Shown: in pieces, positions 33,434-42,117 of the stretch | Position numbering within the stretch: position 1 is the first letter of the stretch | Layout: each line of letters starts with the position of its first letter | Assembly (NCBI RefSeq): GCF_011753055.1 | Contig: NZ_VWWJ01000035.1 | Coordinates: 1-63,765 of the forward strand | DNA: 63,765 bases | Direction of reading: 5' to 3' | From: Burkholderia sp. Ax-1719 | GTDB taxonomy: Bacteria > Pseudomonadota > Gammaproteobacteria > Burkholderiales > Burkholderiaceae | Notes under the pieces: model-generated | The model's input: the letters and a program-made list of their open reading frames with translations, nothing else | Told to the model about the DNA's origin: nothing | The model's database searches: none | Position numbers and translations under genes: made by a program

Positions 33434-34372
33434 ATGCAGCCCGATCTCCAGTACAGCCGTCGACACGGCGTCGCCATGCTCGCGGGCGGCGGCCTGCTGA
33501 TGGGCACCATCGGCGTGTTCGTCGAAGAGGCGCATCTGGGCGCGCTCACGCTGGTGTTTTTCCGCTGCCTGTTCGGCATGCTCGCGCTTGCAGCGTATTG
33601 CGCGTGGCGCGGCTGGCTCGCGCCACGGCAGCTCGCGCAGCAGTTCACGCGCCGCACGTTCGCGCTGGCCTTTATTTCGGGCCTGCTGATGGTCACGCAA
33701 TGGGTCGGCTTTTTCGATTCGATCCATCGCACCAGCATTGCAGTGGCGACAGTCGTGTTTCATGTACAGCCGTTCTGGGTCGTGCTGATCGGCGCGGCGC
33801 TCTTTCATGAGCGACTGGGCGCGGACCGGCTGGTCTGGATCGCCATTGCGTTCGTGGGTCTCGTGCTGGCCTCGGGCGTGCTATCGGAAAGCCATGTGAC
33901 CGATCATGCGCGCTATCTGATCGGCCTCGCCGAAGCGCTGGGCGGATCGGTGCTGTATGCGAGCGTCACGCTGATCGCCAAGAGCCTGCACGATTTTCGT
34001 CCGCATCTGCTCACGCTCACGCAATGCGCGGTGGGCGCGATATGTCTGCCGCTGATCGCGCCTTTCGTCGCGCCGCTGGAACTTGCGCATATTGCGCCGG
34101 TGCAATGGGGCTGGTTGATCGGCATGGGCGTGCTGCATACGGGGCTCTCGTATGTGCTGATCTACGGCGCGTTGCCGAAACTCACGACGCCCGTAATCGC
34201 CGTCCTGCTGTTCGTTTATCCGCTTACAGCGATTGCCGTCGATGCCATCGTTTATGGCCGCGCGCTGAGCGTGCCGCAATGCGCGGGCATGGTGCTGATC
34301 GTCGCCGCGAGTCTGGGCGTGAATCTGGGCTGGCGTTTGCTGCCGCCTGGCCTTGCACTCAAGCGGCGATAA
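33434..34372 (+). CDS. EamA/DMT-family transporter
   Basis: 312 residues with ten hydrophobic segments in two EamA halves (VAMLAGGGLLMGTIGVFVEEA at the start; SVLYASVTLIAKSL begins the second). Members export amino acids and metabolites. Substrate unknown. Divergent from the LysR gene (118-base gap) and ended by the hairpin at 34374-34400. Confidence 0.92.
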   Translation: MQPDLQYSRRHGVAMLAGGGLLMGTIGVFVEEAHLGALTLVFFRCLFGMLALAAYCAWRGWLAPRQLAQQFTRRTFALAFISGLLMVTQWVGFFDSIHRTSIAVATVVFHVQPFWVVLIGAALFHERLGADRLVWIAIAFVGLVLASGVLSESHVTDHARYLIGLAEALGGSVLYASVTLIAKSLHDFRPHLLTLTQCAVGAICLPLIAPFVAPLELAHIAPVQWGWLIGMGVLHTGLSYVLIYGALPKLTTPVIAVLLFVYPLTAIAVDAIVYGRALSVPQCAGMVLIVAASLGVNLGWRLLPPGLALKRR

Positions 34373-34400
34373 AAAAGGCGCGTGCAACGCACGCGCCTTT
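34371..34400. terminator. Bidirectional intrinsic terminator
   Basis: AAAGGCGCGTGC (34374-34385) and GCACGCGCCTTT (34389-34400) form a perfect 12-bp stem with a 3-base loop. Six A on the left give a T tract for the minus strand. It separates the converging EamA and MFS genes. Confidence 0.9.
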
Positions 34401-34422
34401 CAAAGCGGCATGACCTCGACGA

Positions 34423-35721
34423 TCAAGCCGGCAGCTTTTCGCCGCGCGTTTCCGGCGCGAACGGAATGATCAGCAGGCCGATCACAAACGCAATCGCCGT
34501 GAGCGCGACCGGCACACCCAGCGTGTGCATATGCAACACGGCAGCGCCCAGCAGGAAGTTCACGCCCGCGCCCACGAAGCGCCCAAACGACGTGCAGAAC
34601 GCAAACGCCGTGGCCCGCACGCGCGTTTCGAACTGCTCCGGCAGCCACAGACTGAACAGCGCGAAATTCCCGCCGAAGAAGCCCAGCACGAACAGCAGCG
34701 CGATAAACGGCACCAGCCCGTTCTGCAGGTAATAGGCCCAGCCAAAGCTCGCGGCAATCGTCACCGCCATACCCGCGAAATAGACCGCAAGCGTCCAGCG
34801 CCGGCCGATGCGCTCGGCCATCGGCGGCAGCGCGAGGCAACCGAAGATCGTGCCGATCGAGAGAATGCCGGTGGCAATCGACGCCGTGCGGATTGCTTCG
34901 GCTTTATTCGCCCCCGCGCGCGTCGCCAGTTGAATCACCGCCGACGGCTCGTACACCGCGCCCGCCCACAAGCCGATAATCGCAATCGTCAGCAGCGCGC
35001 AAGCCACGACCGTACGCTTGCGATAAGCACTGCCGAAGATCTCGCGAAGCGGGCTGCCGCGATGTACATGGCTCGCTTCCGACTTCTTCCACGTCGTCGG
35101 TTCTTCAACGCGCGTGAGCACCAGAATCGCCACCACGACGGGAACTGCGCCCGTCAGGAACATCGCGCGCCAGCCGAAGTGCACGCCCACCGTGTAGTTG
35201 AGCGCTGCCGCGATAAAGAAGCCCGCGTAGTAGCCCGTCTGCAGATAGCCCGCGCCCATCTTGCGACGGTCCTCGGGCCACGATTCCGCCACGTAGGTGC
35301 CCGCCAGCGCCCATTCGCCGCCAATCCCCACGCCCGCCAGAAAGCGATAAAAGCCCAGCGCCCACACGCTTTGCGCGGTCGCTGATAGCCCCGTGAAAAT
35401 CGCGAACATGAAGATGGTGCCCGCCAGCACGCGTGTGCGGCCGAAGCGGTCGGCCATCGGCCCCCAGATGAACGACAGCCCCCAGCCCACCAGGAACAGC
35501 GCGAACAGGATCGACCCCGCCAGCCCGACGTTCGACGCAGTGGCCGCGTAACCCGACTTGGGCAGCAACTCGGTGAGTGCGGGCGTGAGCACGAGCGCGT
35601 AGATGAACGAGTCCATCCCGTCGAGCGTCCAGCCAGCCCATGCGCCCCAGAAACCGGCGATCTGTGAACGGTTCAGCGGCGTCTTCTGCGCTCGTCGCGC
35701 CGACCCGGTAATCGAATTCAT
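34423..35721 (-). CDS. MFS transporter, probable malonate or dicarboxylate uptake
   Basis: 432 residues from ATG at 35721, with GGAGGAG about 9 bases upstream. The lead upstream (57 codons) is not conserved-looking. MFS signature GPMADRFGRTRVLAG and the GVGIGGEWALAGTYVAESWP helix are typical of the sugar/acid symporter branch (SialT, ShiA or AAHS-like). Divergent from the GntR gene and next to mdcABCDEGH, which has no mdcF/mdcLM transporter gene here, so it is the best candidate for the malonate importer. That substrate is inferred. Confidence 0.85.
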   Translation of the reverse strand: MNSITGSARRAQKTPLNRSQIAGFWGAWAGWTLDGMDSFIYALVLTPALTELLPKSGYAATASNVGLAGSILFALFLVGWGLSFIWGPMADRFGRTRVLAGTIFMFAIFTGLSATAQSVWALGFYRFLAGVGIGGEWALAGTYVAESWPEDRRKMGAGYLQTGYYAGFFIAAALNYTVGVHFGWRAMFLTGAVPVVVAILVLTRVEEPTTWKKSEASHVHRGSPLREIFGSAYRKRTVVACALLTIAIIGLWAGAVYEPSAVIQLATRAGANKAEAIRTASIATGILSIGTIFGCLALPPMAERIGRRWTLAVYFAGMAVTIAASFGWAYYLQNGLVPFIALLFVLGFFGGNFALFSLWLPEQFETRVRATAFAFCTSFGRFVGAGVNFLLGAAVLHMHTLGVPVALTAIAFVIGLLIIPFAPETRGEKLPA

Positions 35722-35983
35722 GATGCTTGTCTCCTCCGTGGGGCGGCGCTGTGCCTGGGCACTTTGGCCGATCCCGTGCAACGTGGTTGCTTGATCGCTC
35801 GCCTCGCGTCCGACGGACGCCGCGCAGCGTGGAATGCGCGCCGATCCACGAGCTGCATGATCTGCACGCTGCGGAAGCTCGCTGTAAGGCACTTGCGAGC
35901 GTCCTGTTGTCTATCCCGTCTATGCTGGGTTGCGGGTTTGCGAGACTTCCAATGTCACCGTTTTATATATAATATTCGATGTC
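35722..35983. promoter_or_regulatory. Divergent promoter region MFS / GntR-mdc
   Basis: 262 bases. A perfect TATAAT lies at 35968-35973 within the AT-rich palindrome TTATATATAA (35963-35972). A start from it would leave only a few bases before the GntR ATG at 35984. ATGTCA occurs on both sides (35952 and 35979). A GntR operator here could control both directions. Confidence 0.5.
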
Positions 35984-36847
35984 ATGAGTAACGCAACGAA
36001 TGGTTTTCCCCTGGATGGCGCCCAGGCGTCGACCTCGCGAACGGCATTGCTGGGCGTGGCGGCGCCGCTTGCGCCGCCGATCAGCACCTCGCACGTGATC
36101 GCGGACGCGCTGCGCACCGCCATCGTCGAGGGCACGCTCGCGCCCGGCGCACCGCTGCGCCAGGACGCCATTGCGCGGCATTTTTCGGTCAGTGCAATTC
36201 CTGTGCGCGAAGCGCTGCGCCAACTGGCCAGCGAAGGCTGGGCGCGCATCGAACTGAATAAAGGCGCGAGCGTCGCGCCGCTCTCGCGCGACGAAGCACG
36301 CGAGATCTATGAAATCCGCTCGGCGCTGGAAAGTCTCGCGCTGGGTCTCGCCATTCCCAATCACACTGACGAAACATTGCGCGAAGTCAGCGCGCTGGCC
36401 GCGTCCGGCTTGCACGAAACCGATCCGTCGCTGTACGTGGAGCGCAACGAGGCCTTCCATATGAGCCTCTACGCGCCTGCCGGACGTCCGCAACTGATGG
36501 AGATGCTGAGCACGCTGCATCGGCGTGGCGAGCGCTATCTGCGCCTCAAATTCGGCTTTCCCGCCTATAAGGGCGAGTCGGATGCCGAACACGTCGAAAT
36601 CCTCGCCGCCGTCCAGCGCCGCGATATACCCACCGCCCAGGCGCTCGTGGCCGAGCATTTGCTTGGGACGGGCGAACTGATCTACCGTTTCCTGACCGAG
36701 CGCGAGGCGGCGCAACCCGCGCACAAAAAGCGGCGTGCGGGCCAGTCCACGCGCGCCGCCGCTTCGTCAGCTTCCCCCGCTGGTGATCCCGCCTCTCCCG
36801 CAACACCCCGTTCCCGGAGCCGAACTCCCGATGAAGCCTCAAGCTGA
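35984..36847 (+). CDS. GntR-family (FCD) regulator of the mdc cluster
   Basis: 287 residues from ATG at 35984. The N-terminal winged HTH (LRQDAIARHFSVSAIPVREALRQLASEGW) is followed by an FCD ligand domain (AREIYEIRSALESLALGLAI onward). The last about 45 residues are a Lys/Arg/Ser/Pro-rich tail without fold features. The gene overlaps the mdcA start by 17 bases, tying it to the operon. It probably senses malonate or malonyl-CoA; GntR-type regulators of malonate genes (MatR) are known, whereas many mdc clusters use LysR-type MdcR. Confidence 0.9.
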   Translation: MSNATNGFPLDGAQASTSRTALLGVAAPLAPPISTSHVIADALRTAIVEGTLAPGAPLRQDAIARHFSVSAIPVREALRQLASEGWARIELNKGASVAPLSRDEAREIYEIRSALESLALGLAIPNHTDETLREVSALAASGLHETDPSLYVERNEAFHMSLYAPAGRPQLMEMLSTLHRRGERYLRLKFGFPAYKGESDAEHVEILAAVQRRDIPTAQALVAEHLLGTGELIYRFLTEREAAQPAHKKRRAGQSTRAAASSASPAGDPASPATPRSRSRTPDEASS

Positions 36848-38522
36848 AACGCCCTCCACGGCGAATGCGGCCACCGCCGCGCCGCGTTCGTGGACCACGC
36901 GCCGCGACGAGAAGAACCGCCGCCTCGCCTCCGTCGCCCACTGGCTGGAAGACGGCATATTGCCCGCCGCGCGCATGACTGAAGCGCTCGAACTGCTGAT
37001 CCGCCCGGGTGACCGCGTCGCGCTGGAAGGCGACAACCAGAAGCAGGCCGATTTCCTCTCGCGCTCGCTCGCCAAAGCCGATCCCGCGAAGCTCAACAAC
37101 GTCCACCTGCTCATTTCGACGATCAATCGTCCCGAGCATCTGACGCTGTTCGAGCGCGGCATCGCACATCGCGTGGATTTTTCGTTCGCGGGTCCGCAGA
37201 GCCTGCGCGTAGCGCAACTGCTCGAGGACGGCAAGCTCGAAGTGGGCGCGATCCACACCTATGTGGAGTTGTACGCGCGCATGTTCGTCGATCTGATTCC
37301 GCAGGTCGCGCTCCTGTGCGCCGAAAAAGCCGACCGTCACGGCAATCTCTACACCGGCCCGAACACCGAGGACACGCCCACGATTGCCGAAGCCGCTGCG
37401 TTCAGTCAGGGCATCGTCATCGTTCAGGTCAACGAAATTGTCGATGAACTGCCGCGTGTGGATATTCCCGGTTCGTGGGTCGACGTGGTCGTGCAGGCCG
37501 ATCGTCCTTTCGCAGTGGAGCCGCTGTTTACGCGCGATCCACGACATATCGGCGACTTGCAGGTGCTCACGGCGATGATGACCATCAAGGGCATTTACGC
37601 GCCGTACAACATCACCTCGCTCAATCACGGCATTGGTTTCGACACCGCCGCCATCGAACTGCTGCTGCCCACGTATGGCGAATCGCTCGGGCTGCGCGGC
37701 AAGATCTGTCGCAACTGGACGCTCAATCCGCATCCCACGCTGATTCCCGCCATCGAATCGGGCTGGGTCGAAAGCGTGCACTGCTTCGGCAGCGAAGTGG
37801 GCATGGAAAACTATATTGCCGCGCGCCCCGATGTGTTTTTCACGGGCAATGACGGCAGCCTGCGCTCGAATCGCGTGCTGTGTCAGCTTGCGGGCCAGTA
37901 TGGCGTCGATCTCTTCATCGGCTCGACGCTGCAGATCGATGCCGATGCGAATTCGTCCACCGTCACGCGCGGGCGTCTGGCCGGTTTTGGCGGCGCGCCG
38001 AACATGGGTCACGATCCGCGCGGACGCCGTCATGCGAGCGAAGCGTGGCTGAAGCTGCTGCGCAAGTCCGATCCGCAATCGCCGATCGCGCGCGGCCAGA
38101 AGCTCGTCGTGCAACTGGTGGAGACGTGGAAGAAAGGCGGCGAGCCGACTTTCGTCGATGAACTCGACGCCATCGCCGTGGGCGAAAAGAGCGGCATGCC
38201 AGTCGCGCCCGTGATGATCTACGGTGACGACGTGAGCCACGTGGTGACCGAGGAAGGCATCGCGCACCTGCACCGCGCGGAAGGCATCGACGAACGTCGC
38301 GCGGCGCTTGCGGCCGTGGCGGGCGTGACGCCCATCGGCCTGCGCGCGAAAGCGGATAAGACCGCTGAATTGCGCCGTCGCGGCATCGTGCAATTCCCCG
38401 AGGATCTCGACATCCGCCGCGGCGACGCCAAGCGCTCGCAGCTCGCGGCGCGCAGCATCGACGATCTGGTCACGTGGTCGGGCGGACTCTATACGCCGCC
38501 CGCGCGCTTCCGTAGCTGGTAA
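36831..38522 (+). CDS. mdcA: Malonate decarboxylase alpha subunit
   Basis: 563 residues from ATG at 36831, inside the end of the GntR gene. MdcA is the acyl-carrier-protein transferase that swaps acetyl and malonyl between the ACP-bound prosthetic group and free acids. The sequence shows WLEDGILPAARMTEALELLI near the start, RVALEGDNQKQADFLS, and GFGGAPNMGHDPRGRRHAS, all characteristic. Part of the biotin-independent cytosolic decarboxylase encoded by mdcABCDEGH. Confidence 0.97.
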   Translation: MKPQAETPSTANAATAAPRSWTTRRDEKNRRLASVAHWLEDGILPAARMTEALELLIRPGDRVALEGDNQKQADFLSRSLAKADPAKLNNVHLLISTINRPEHLTLFERGIAHRVDFSFAGPQSLRVAQLLEDGKLEVGAIHTYVELYARMFVDLIPQVALLCAEKADRHGNLYTGPNTEDTPTIAEAAAFSQGIVIVQVNEIVDELPRVDIPGSWVDVVVQADRPFAVEPLFTRDPRHIGDLQVLTAMMTIKGIYAPYNITSLNHGIGFDTAAIELLLPTYGESLGLRGKICRNWTLNPHPTLIPAIESGWVESVHCFGSEVGMENYIAARPDVFFTGNDGSLRSNRVLCQLAGQYGVDLFIGSTLQIDADANSSTVTRGRLAGFGGAPNMGHDPRGRRHASEAWLKLLRKSDPQSPIARGQKLVVQLVETWKKGGEPTFVDELDAIAVGEKSGMPVAPVMIYGDDVSHVVTEEGIAHLHRAEGIDERRAALAAVAGVTPIGLRAKADKTAELRRRGIVQFPEDLDIRRGDAKRSQLAARSIDDLVTWSGGLYTPPARFRSW

Positions 38523-38527
38523 GCGTC

Positions 38528-39469
38528 ATGCAGACTTTTTTGCTGGATACGCCCGCCCACCGCGACGCGCCGCATTACGCGCGCGAGGCGGCAACTGGCC
38601 CCGAAGCGCTGCTGGCACGCTTCGCGCGCGACGCGCTAATCGAAGAGGCGCGTCTCACGCCCAAGCCCGCGCTGGTGGATGCGCGCGGCAGCGGCGCGCA
38701 TGTCGATCTCGATCTCGCGACCATGCTGCGCTCGGCGCACGCGCTCGAACCCACGTTTGAAGCGCTCGCACGCGCCTCGCGCGGCGCGACGCCCTGTAGC
38801 GCGCTGCGCACCGATCTCGCCCGCATCGGCCGGGCGGGCGAAGCGGCGATGATGCGCGCCACGGGCGGCAGCAATGCGCATCGCGGCGCGATCTGGATCG
38901 TTGGCTTGCTGGTTGCCGGCGCAACGATCACGCACACGCCCGCCGATGACTCAAGCGCGTTGGCACACGCCCATGCGATCGCCGAAACGGCCGCGCAGAT
39001 CGCGCGCTTCGACGACCGGCTGGCGACGGCCGCCGCGCCCAGCAACGGCGAGCGCGTGCGGGCGCGCTACAACGTGGGCGGCGCGCGGCACGAAGCGCAG
39101 AGCGGCTTCCCCCATGTAATCCGCGTCGGGCTGCCCGCATTGCACGCGGCCCGTGCGCACGGTCATGACGAAGCCACCGCGCGCGTCGATACGTTGCTCG
39201 CCATCATGGCCTCCCTCGACGATACCTGTGTGCTGCATCGCGCAGGACTTGCGGGCCACGAGGCCGCAAAAAGCGGCGCGCAAGGCGTGCGCGACGCGGG
39301 CGGCATCGCCACGCGCGCGGGCCGCGAAGCCTTCGACGCGCTCGAACGCACGCTGCTCGCCCTCAACGCATCGCCAGGCGGCGCGGCCGATCTGCTCGCC
39401 GCGACGCTCTTCATCGACAGACTGCTTCAGCACCGCATTGGCGGAAGGACGCTTTCATGGAACAACTGA
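38528..39469 (+). CDS. mdcB: Triphosphoribosyl-dephospho-CoA synthase
   Basis: 313 residues. Makes the 2'-(5''-triphosphoribosyl)-3'-dephospho-CoA precursor of the ACP prosthetic group. The CitG-type pattern is present: EARLTPKPALVDARGSGAH, ATGGSNAHRGAIWIVGLL and DDTCVLHRAG. It starts 5 bases after mdcA and overlaps mdcC by 13 bases. Confidence 0.95.
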   Translation: MQTFLLDTPAHRDAPHYAREAATGPEALLARFARDALIEEARLTPKPALVDARGSGAHVDLDLATMLRSAHALEPTFEALARASRGATPCSALRTDLARIGRAGEAAMMRATGGSNAHRGAIWIVGLLVAGATITHTPADDSSALAHAHAIAETAAQIARFDDRLATAAAPSNGERVRARYNVGGARHEAQSGFPHVIRVGLPALHAARAHGHDEATARVDTLLAIMASLDDTCVLHRAGLAGHEAAKSGAQGVRDAGGIATRAGREAFDALERTLLALNASPGGAADLLAATLFIDRLLQHRIGGRTLSWNN

Positions 39470-39759
39470 CATTCGACTATCCGGCGCAGCGCGCCGTGAC
39501 GACGCGTGCCCACGTGGGCGTGGTGGGTTCGGGCGATCTCGAAGTGCTGCTGCAACCCGCCGCCGACATGCAGGCGCGCGTGGTCGTGCATACGAGCGTG
39601 GACGGCTACAGCCATATCTGGAAGAGCGTGCTGGACCGCTTTTTCACGCGCTACGACGGCGCGGCGCTCATCGAGATCAACGACTTCGGCGCAACGCCTG
39701 GCGTGGTGGCCTTGCGGCTTGCCGAGGCCGTTGAAGCGACAGAGGGAGAGCCGTCATGA
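39457..39759 (+). CDS. mdcC: Malonate decarboxylase acyl-carrier protein (delta subunit)
   Basis: 100 residues. S25 in VGVVGSGDLEV is the site where MdcG attaches the phosphoribosyl-dephospho-CoA arm. The remainder (GYSHIWKSVLDRFF, IEINDFGATPGVVALRL) matches the family. The start lies inside mdcB and the stop overlaps the mdcD start as ATGA. Confidence 0.96.
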   Translation: MEQLTFDYPAQRAVTTRAHVGVVGSGDLEVLLQPAADMQARVVVHTSVDGYSHIWKSVLDRFFTRYDGAALIEINDFGATPGVVALRLAEAVEATEGEPS

Positions 39760-40628
39760 GCGCACTTCCCACCGCGGCGCTCCTGCGCGAAAGCTTTATC
39801 GAATTGAGCGCGCGTGAGCGCGCCGCTGCCCTGCTCGACAAAGGCAGCTTCCGCGAGTTGCTCGGGCCGTTCGACCGCATCGAATCGCCATGGCTGCCCT
39901 TGCAGGGCATCGTCTGCCAGGCCGACGACGGCGCGGTCATCGCGCGCGGCACCATCGACGGCGAACCCGCCGTGGTGTGCGCAATTGAATCGGCATTCCA
40001 GGGCGGCAGTATCGGCGAAGTGTCGGGCAGCAAGATCGCCGCGGCGCTCGAACTCGCGCTCGCCGACTGCGAGCGCGGCAAGATCGTGCGCCCTGTCGTG
40101 CTGTTCGAAACCGGCGGCGTACGCCTGCAGGAAGCGAATCTCGGCCTCGCCGTGATCTCGGAGATTCAATCGGCCATCGTCGCCCTGCGCCGTTACGTAC
40201 CCGTGGTTGGCGTGATCGCGGGCATGGTGGGCTGCTTCGGCGGCATGTCCCTCGCGGCGGCGCTGTGCTCGTATCTCGTGATGACGAAGCAGGGACGCCT
40301 GGGCATGAATGGCCCCGAGGTGATCGAGCAGGAAGCGGGCATTGAGGAACTCGATTCGAGCGACCGTCGCCGCGTCTGGCAACTGATCGGCGGCGAACAA
40401 CGCGCGCGCACCGGTTTCGCCGATGCGCTCGTCGACGACGCCGTGGATGACGTGCGCGCCGCCGTGCAGGCCGCGTTCGCGCAAGGCCTGCCCGCCGCGC
40501 ATCGCAGCGAGCGCTTCGAGGCGACGCTCGCAAAGCTTGCGCAGATCGATCCGGCGAGCGTCACGCCCGAAACGATGCGCGAGGTGTTCGCTGCGTCGCC
40601 GCTGAATTTCCCCGGAGAAAAGGCATGA
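39756..40628 (+). CDS. mdcD: Malonate decarboxylase beta subunit
   Basis: 290 residues, carboxyltransferase fold. With MdcE it decarboxylates malonyl-ACP to acetyl-ACP. ESFIELSARERAAALLDKGSFRELLGPFDRIESPWLP is the typical beta-subunit N-terminus; VVGVIAGMVGCFGGMSLAAALC forms the oxyanion-hole region. ATGA overlaps at both ends couple it to mdcC and mdcE. Confidence 0.96.
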   Translation: MSALPTAALLRESFIELSARERAAALLDKGSFRELLGPFDRIESPWLPLQGIVCQADDGAVIARGTIDGEPAVVCAIESAFQGGSIGEVSGSKIAAALELALADCERGKIVRPVVLFETGGVRLQEANLGLAVISEIQSAIVALRRYVPVVGVIAGMVGCFGGMSLAAALCSYLVMTKQGRLGMNGPEVIEQEAGIEELDSSDRRRVWQLIGGEQRARTGFADALVDDAVDDVRAAVQAAFAQGLPAAHRSERFEATLAKLAQIDPASVTPETMREVFAASPLNFPGEKA

Positions 40629-41440
40629 ACGATACGACGATTAGCCGGGGTGCGAAGTGGCTGCGCGCGCTTGCGGGCAACCAGGTGCAAGGCGCTTGCG
40701 TGCAATACGCCGATGCGACGCTCGACGGCGAGACCGCGCGCTTCATCGCAGTCGTGCCCGATGCGGACAACCGCTTTCCTCGCGCGCGCGACAACGTGGT
40801 CGGTCTCGAACAGGGCTGGCGCCTGGCCGAAGCCGTGCGTACCGCCATCGCCGAAGACGAAGCCAGCGGCAAGCGCCGCCCGATCATCGCCGTGGTCGAT
40901 GTGAAGAGCCAGGCGTACGGCTTTCGCGAGGAAATGCTGGGCATTCATCTGGCCTGCGCGGCCGGTGTCGATGCGTATGCGAGCGCGCGGCTTGCGGGTC
41001 ATCCCGTGGTCGCGTTGATCGTCGGCCCGGCGATGTCGGGCGCGTTTCTCGCGCACGGCTATCAGGCCAATCGCATCGTCGCGCTGGACGCGCCGGGCAC
41101 GATGGTGCACGCGATGGGCAAGGAAGCGGCGGCGCGCGTGACGCGTCGCAGCGTTGACGATCTCGATGCGCTGGGCGAAAAGATCGTGCCGATGTCGTAC
41201 ACGATGGCCTCGTTCGCGAAGCTCGGTCTGCTCGACGAGCTGATTCACGGCGTCGATGCGGATGCGCCCAGCGATGCGCAGATCGACCAGGTGCGCGACG
41301 TTCTCGCGCAGAAAGTGCGCGAGGCGCGCGGCGACGCAAGCGGTCTCTCGCATCGTCTGCAAGGCGAAGCGGCGCAGCGTACGCGCGCGGCGTCGATCGA
41401 GGTGCGCAAGCGTCTTGCACAGCAGTGGGATGCGGCCTGA
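40625..41440 (+). CDS. mdcE: Malonate decarboxylase gamma subunit
   Basis: 271 residues, second half of the carboxyltransferase-like decarboxylase. RPIIAVVDVKSQAYGFREEMLGIHLACAAGVDAY and VALIVGPAMSGAFLAHGYQANRI match MdcE. Its TGA overlaps the mdcG ATG (TGATG). Confidence 0.96.
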   Translation: MNDTTISRGAKWLRALAGNQVQGACVQYADATLDGETARFIAVVPDADNRFPRARDNVVGLEQGWRLAEAVRTAIAEDEASGKRRPIIAVVDVKSQAYGFREEMLGIHLACAAGVDAYASARLAGHPVVALIVGPAMSGAFLAHGYQANRIVALDAPGTMVHAMGKEAAARVTRRSVDDLDALGEKIVPMSYTMASFAKLGLLDELIHGVDADAPSDAQIDQVRDVLAQKVREARGDASGLSHRLQGEAAQRTRAASIEVRKRLAQQWDAA

Positions 41441-42117
41441 TGCGCGTGTGCGCCGCCCCGCCGTTTGCCGTCGACGCACCGCGCGTGCGTGAATCGCGGT
41501 GGCGCGCGCACGATCTGCTGCGGCTGGCGCGGCTCGCGCCGGTGGACGACGAGCCGTCGTGGGTGCGCGAGGCGTTCGCGCACGCGCCCTTCGCGGTGGT
41601 CCGGCGCGCCGAAGCGGCGGCGGGATTCGTTGCGGCGGGCGTGCGCGGCGCAACACGCGCGCAGCGCTTCGGCACATGGATCAACGTTCAGGATATCGAA
41701 TCGTCCAGCTCTCCTGAATCGCTGCTTGCCTTGGAGCCGTTGGCTGAGCGCGCTTCGTTCGCGGCCTTTGTGGCACTTGCGGCCTTGCGCGAAAGCCACG
41801 CTATCCTGAACACCTTCGCGTGGGGGCCCACGGGCAGCGCGGGTTTCGAACTCGCCACGCGCGTGCCCACGATCAGCGCGTCCAGCGATCTGGACTTGCT
41901 GATCCGCATGCCCGAGCGCTGCGATCGCGCGACGATACAGGCGCTTTTTGAAGCGCTCGCGCAGGCCGCTCAACACGCCGGCACACGCGTCGACGCGCAG
42001 ATCGAAACCCCTTCAGGCGGCGTCGCGCTCGCTGAACTCGCGGCGGGCAAGGCGCGCGTGCTGGTGCGCGCGAGCGACGGTGCGCGCCTTGTCGGCGATC
42101 CCTGGCAGCCGTCATGA
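41440..42117 (+). CDS. mdcG: Holo-ACP synthase (phosphoribosyl-dephospho-CoA transferase)
   Basis: 225 residues. MdcG loads the prosthetic group on MdcC Ser25. WGPTGSAGFELATRVPTISASSDLDLLIRMP is the nucleotidyltransferase core with the S-D-L-D-L pair for metal binding. The start overlaps mdcE and the stop overlaps mdcH (ATGA). Confidence 0.93.
   Translation: MRVCAAPPFAVDAPRVRESRWRAHDLLRLARLAPVDDEPSWVREAFAHAPFAVVRRAEAAAGFVAAGVRGATRAQRFGTWINVQDIESSSSPESLLALEPLAERASFAAFVALAALRESHAILNTFAWGPTGSAGFELATRVPTISASSDLDLLIRMPERCDRATIQALFEALAQAAQHAGTRVDAQIETPSGGVALAELAAGKARVLVRASDGARLVGDPWQPS

Noticed and set aside
36546..38393. 615-codon minus-strand frame opposite mdcA
   Set aside because: High-GC shadow: His/Arg-rich without domains, and mdcA on the other strand is certain.
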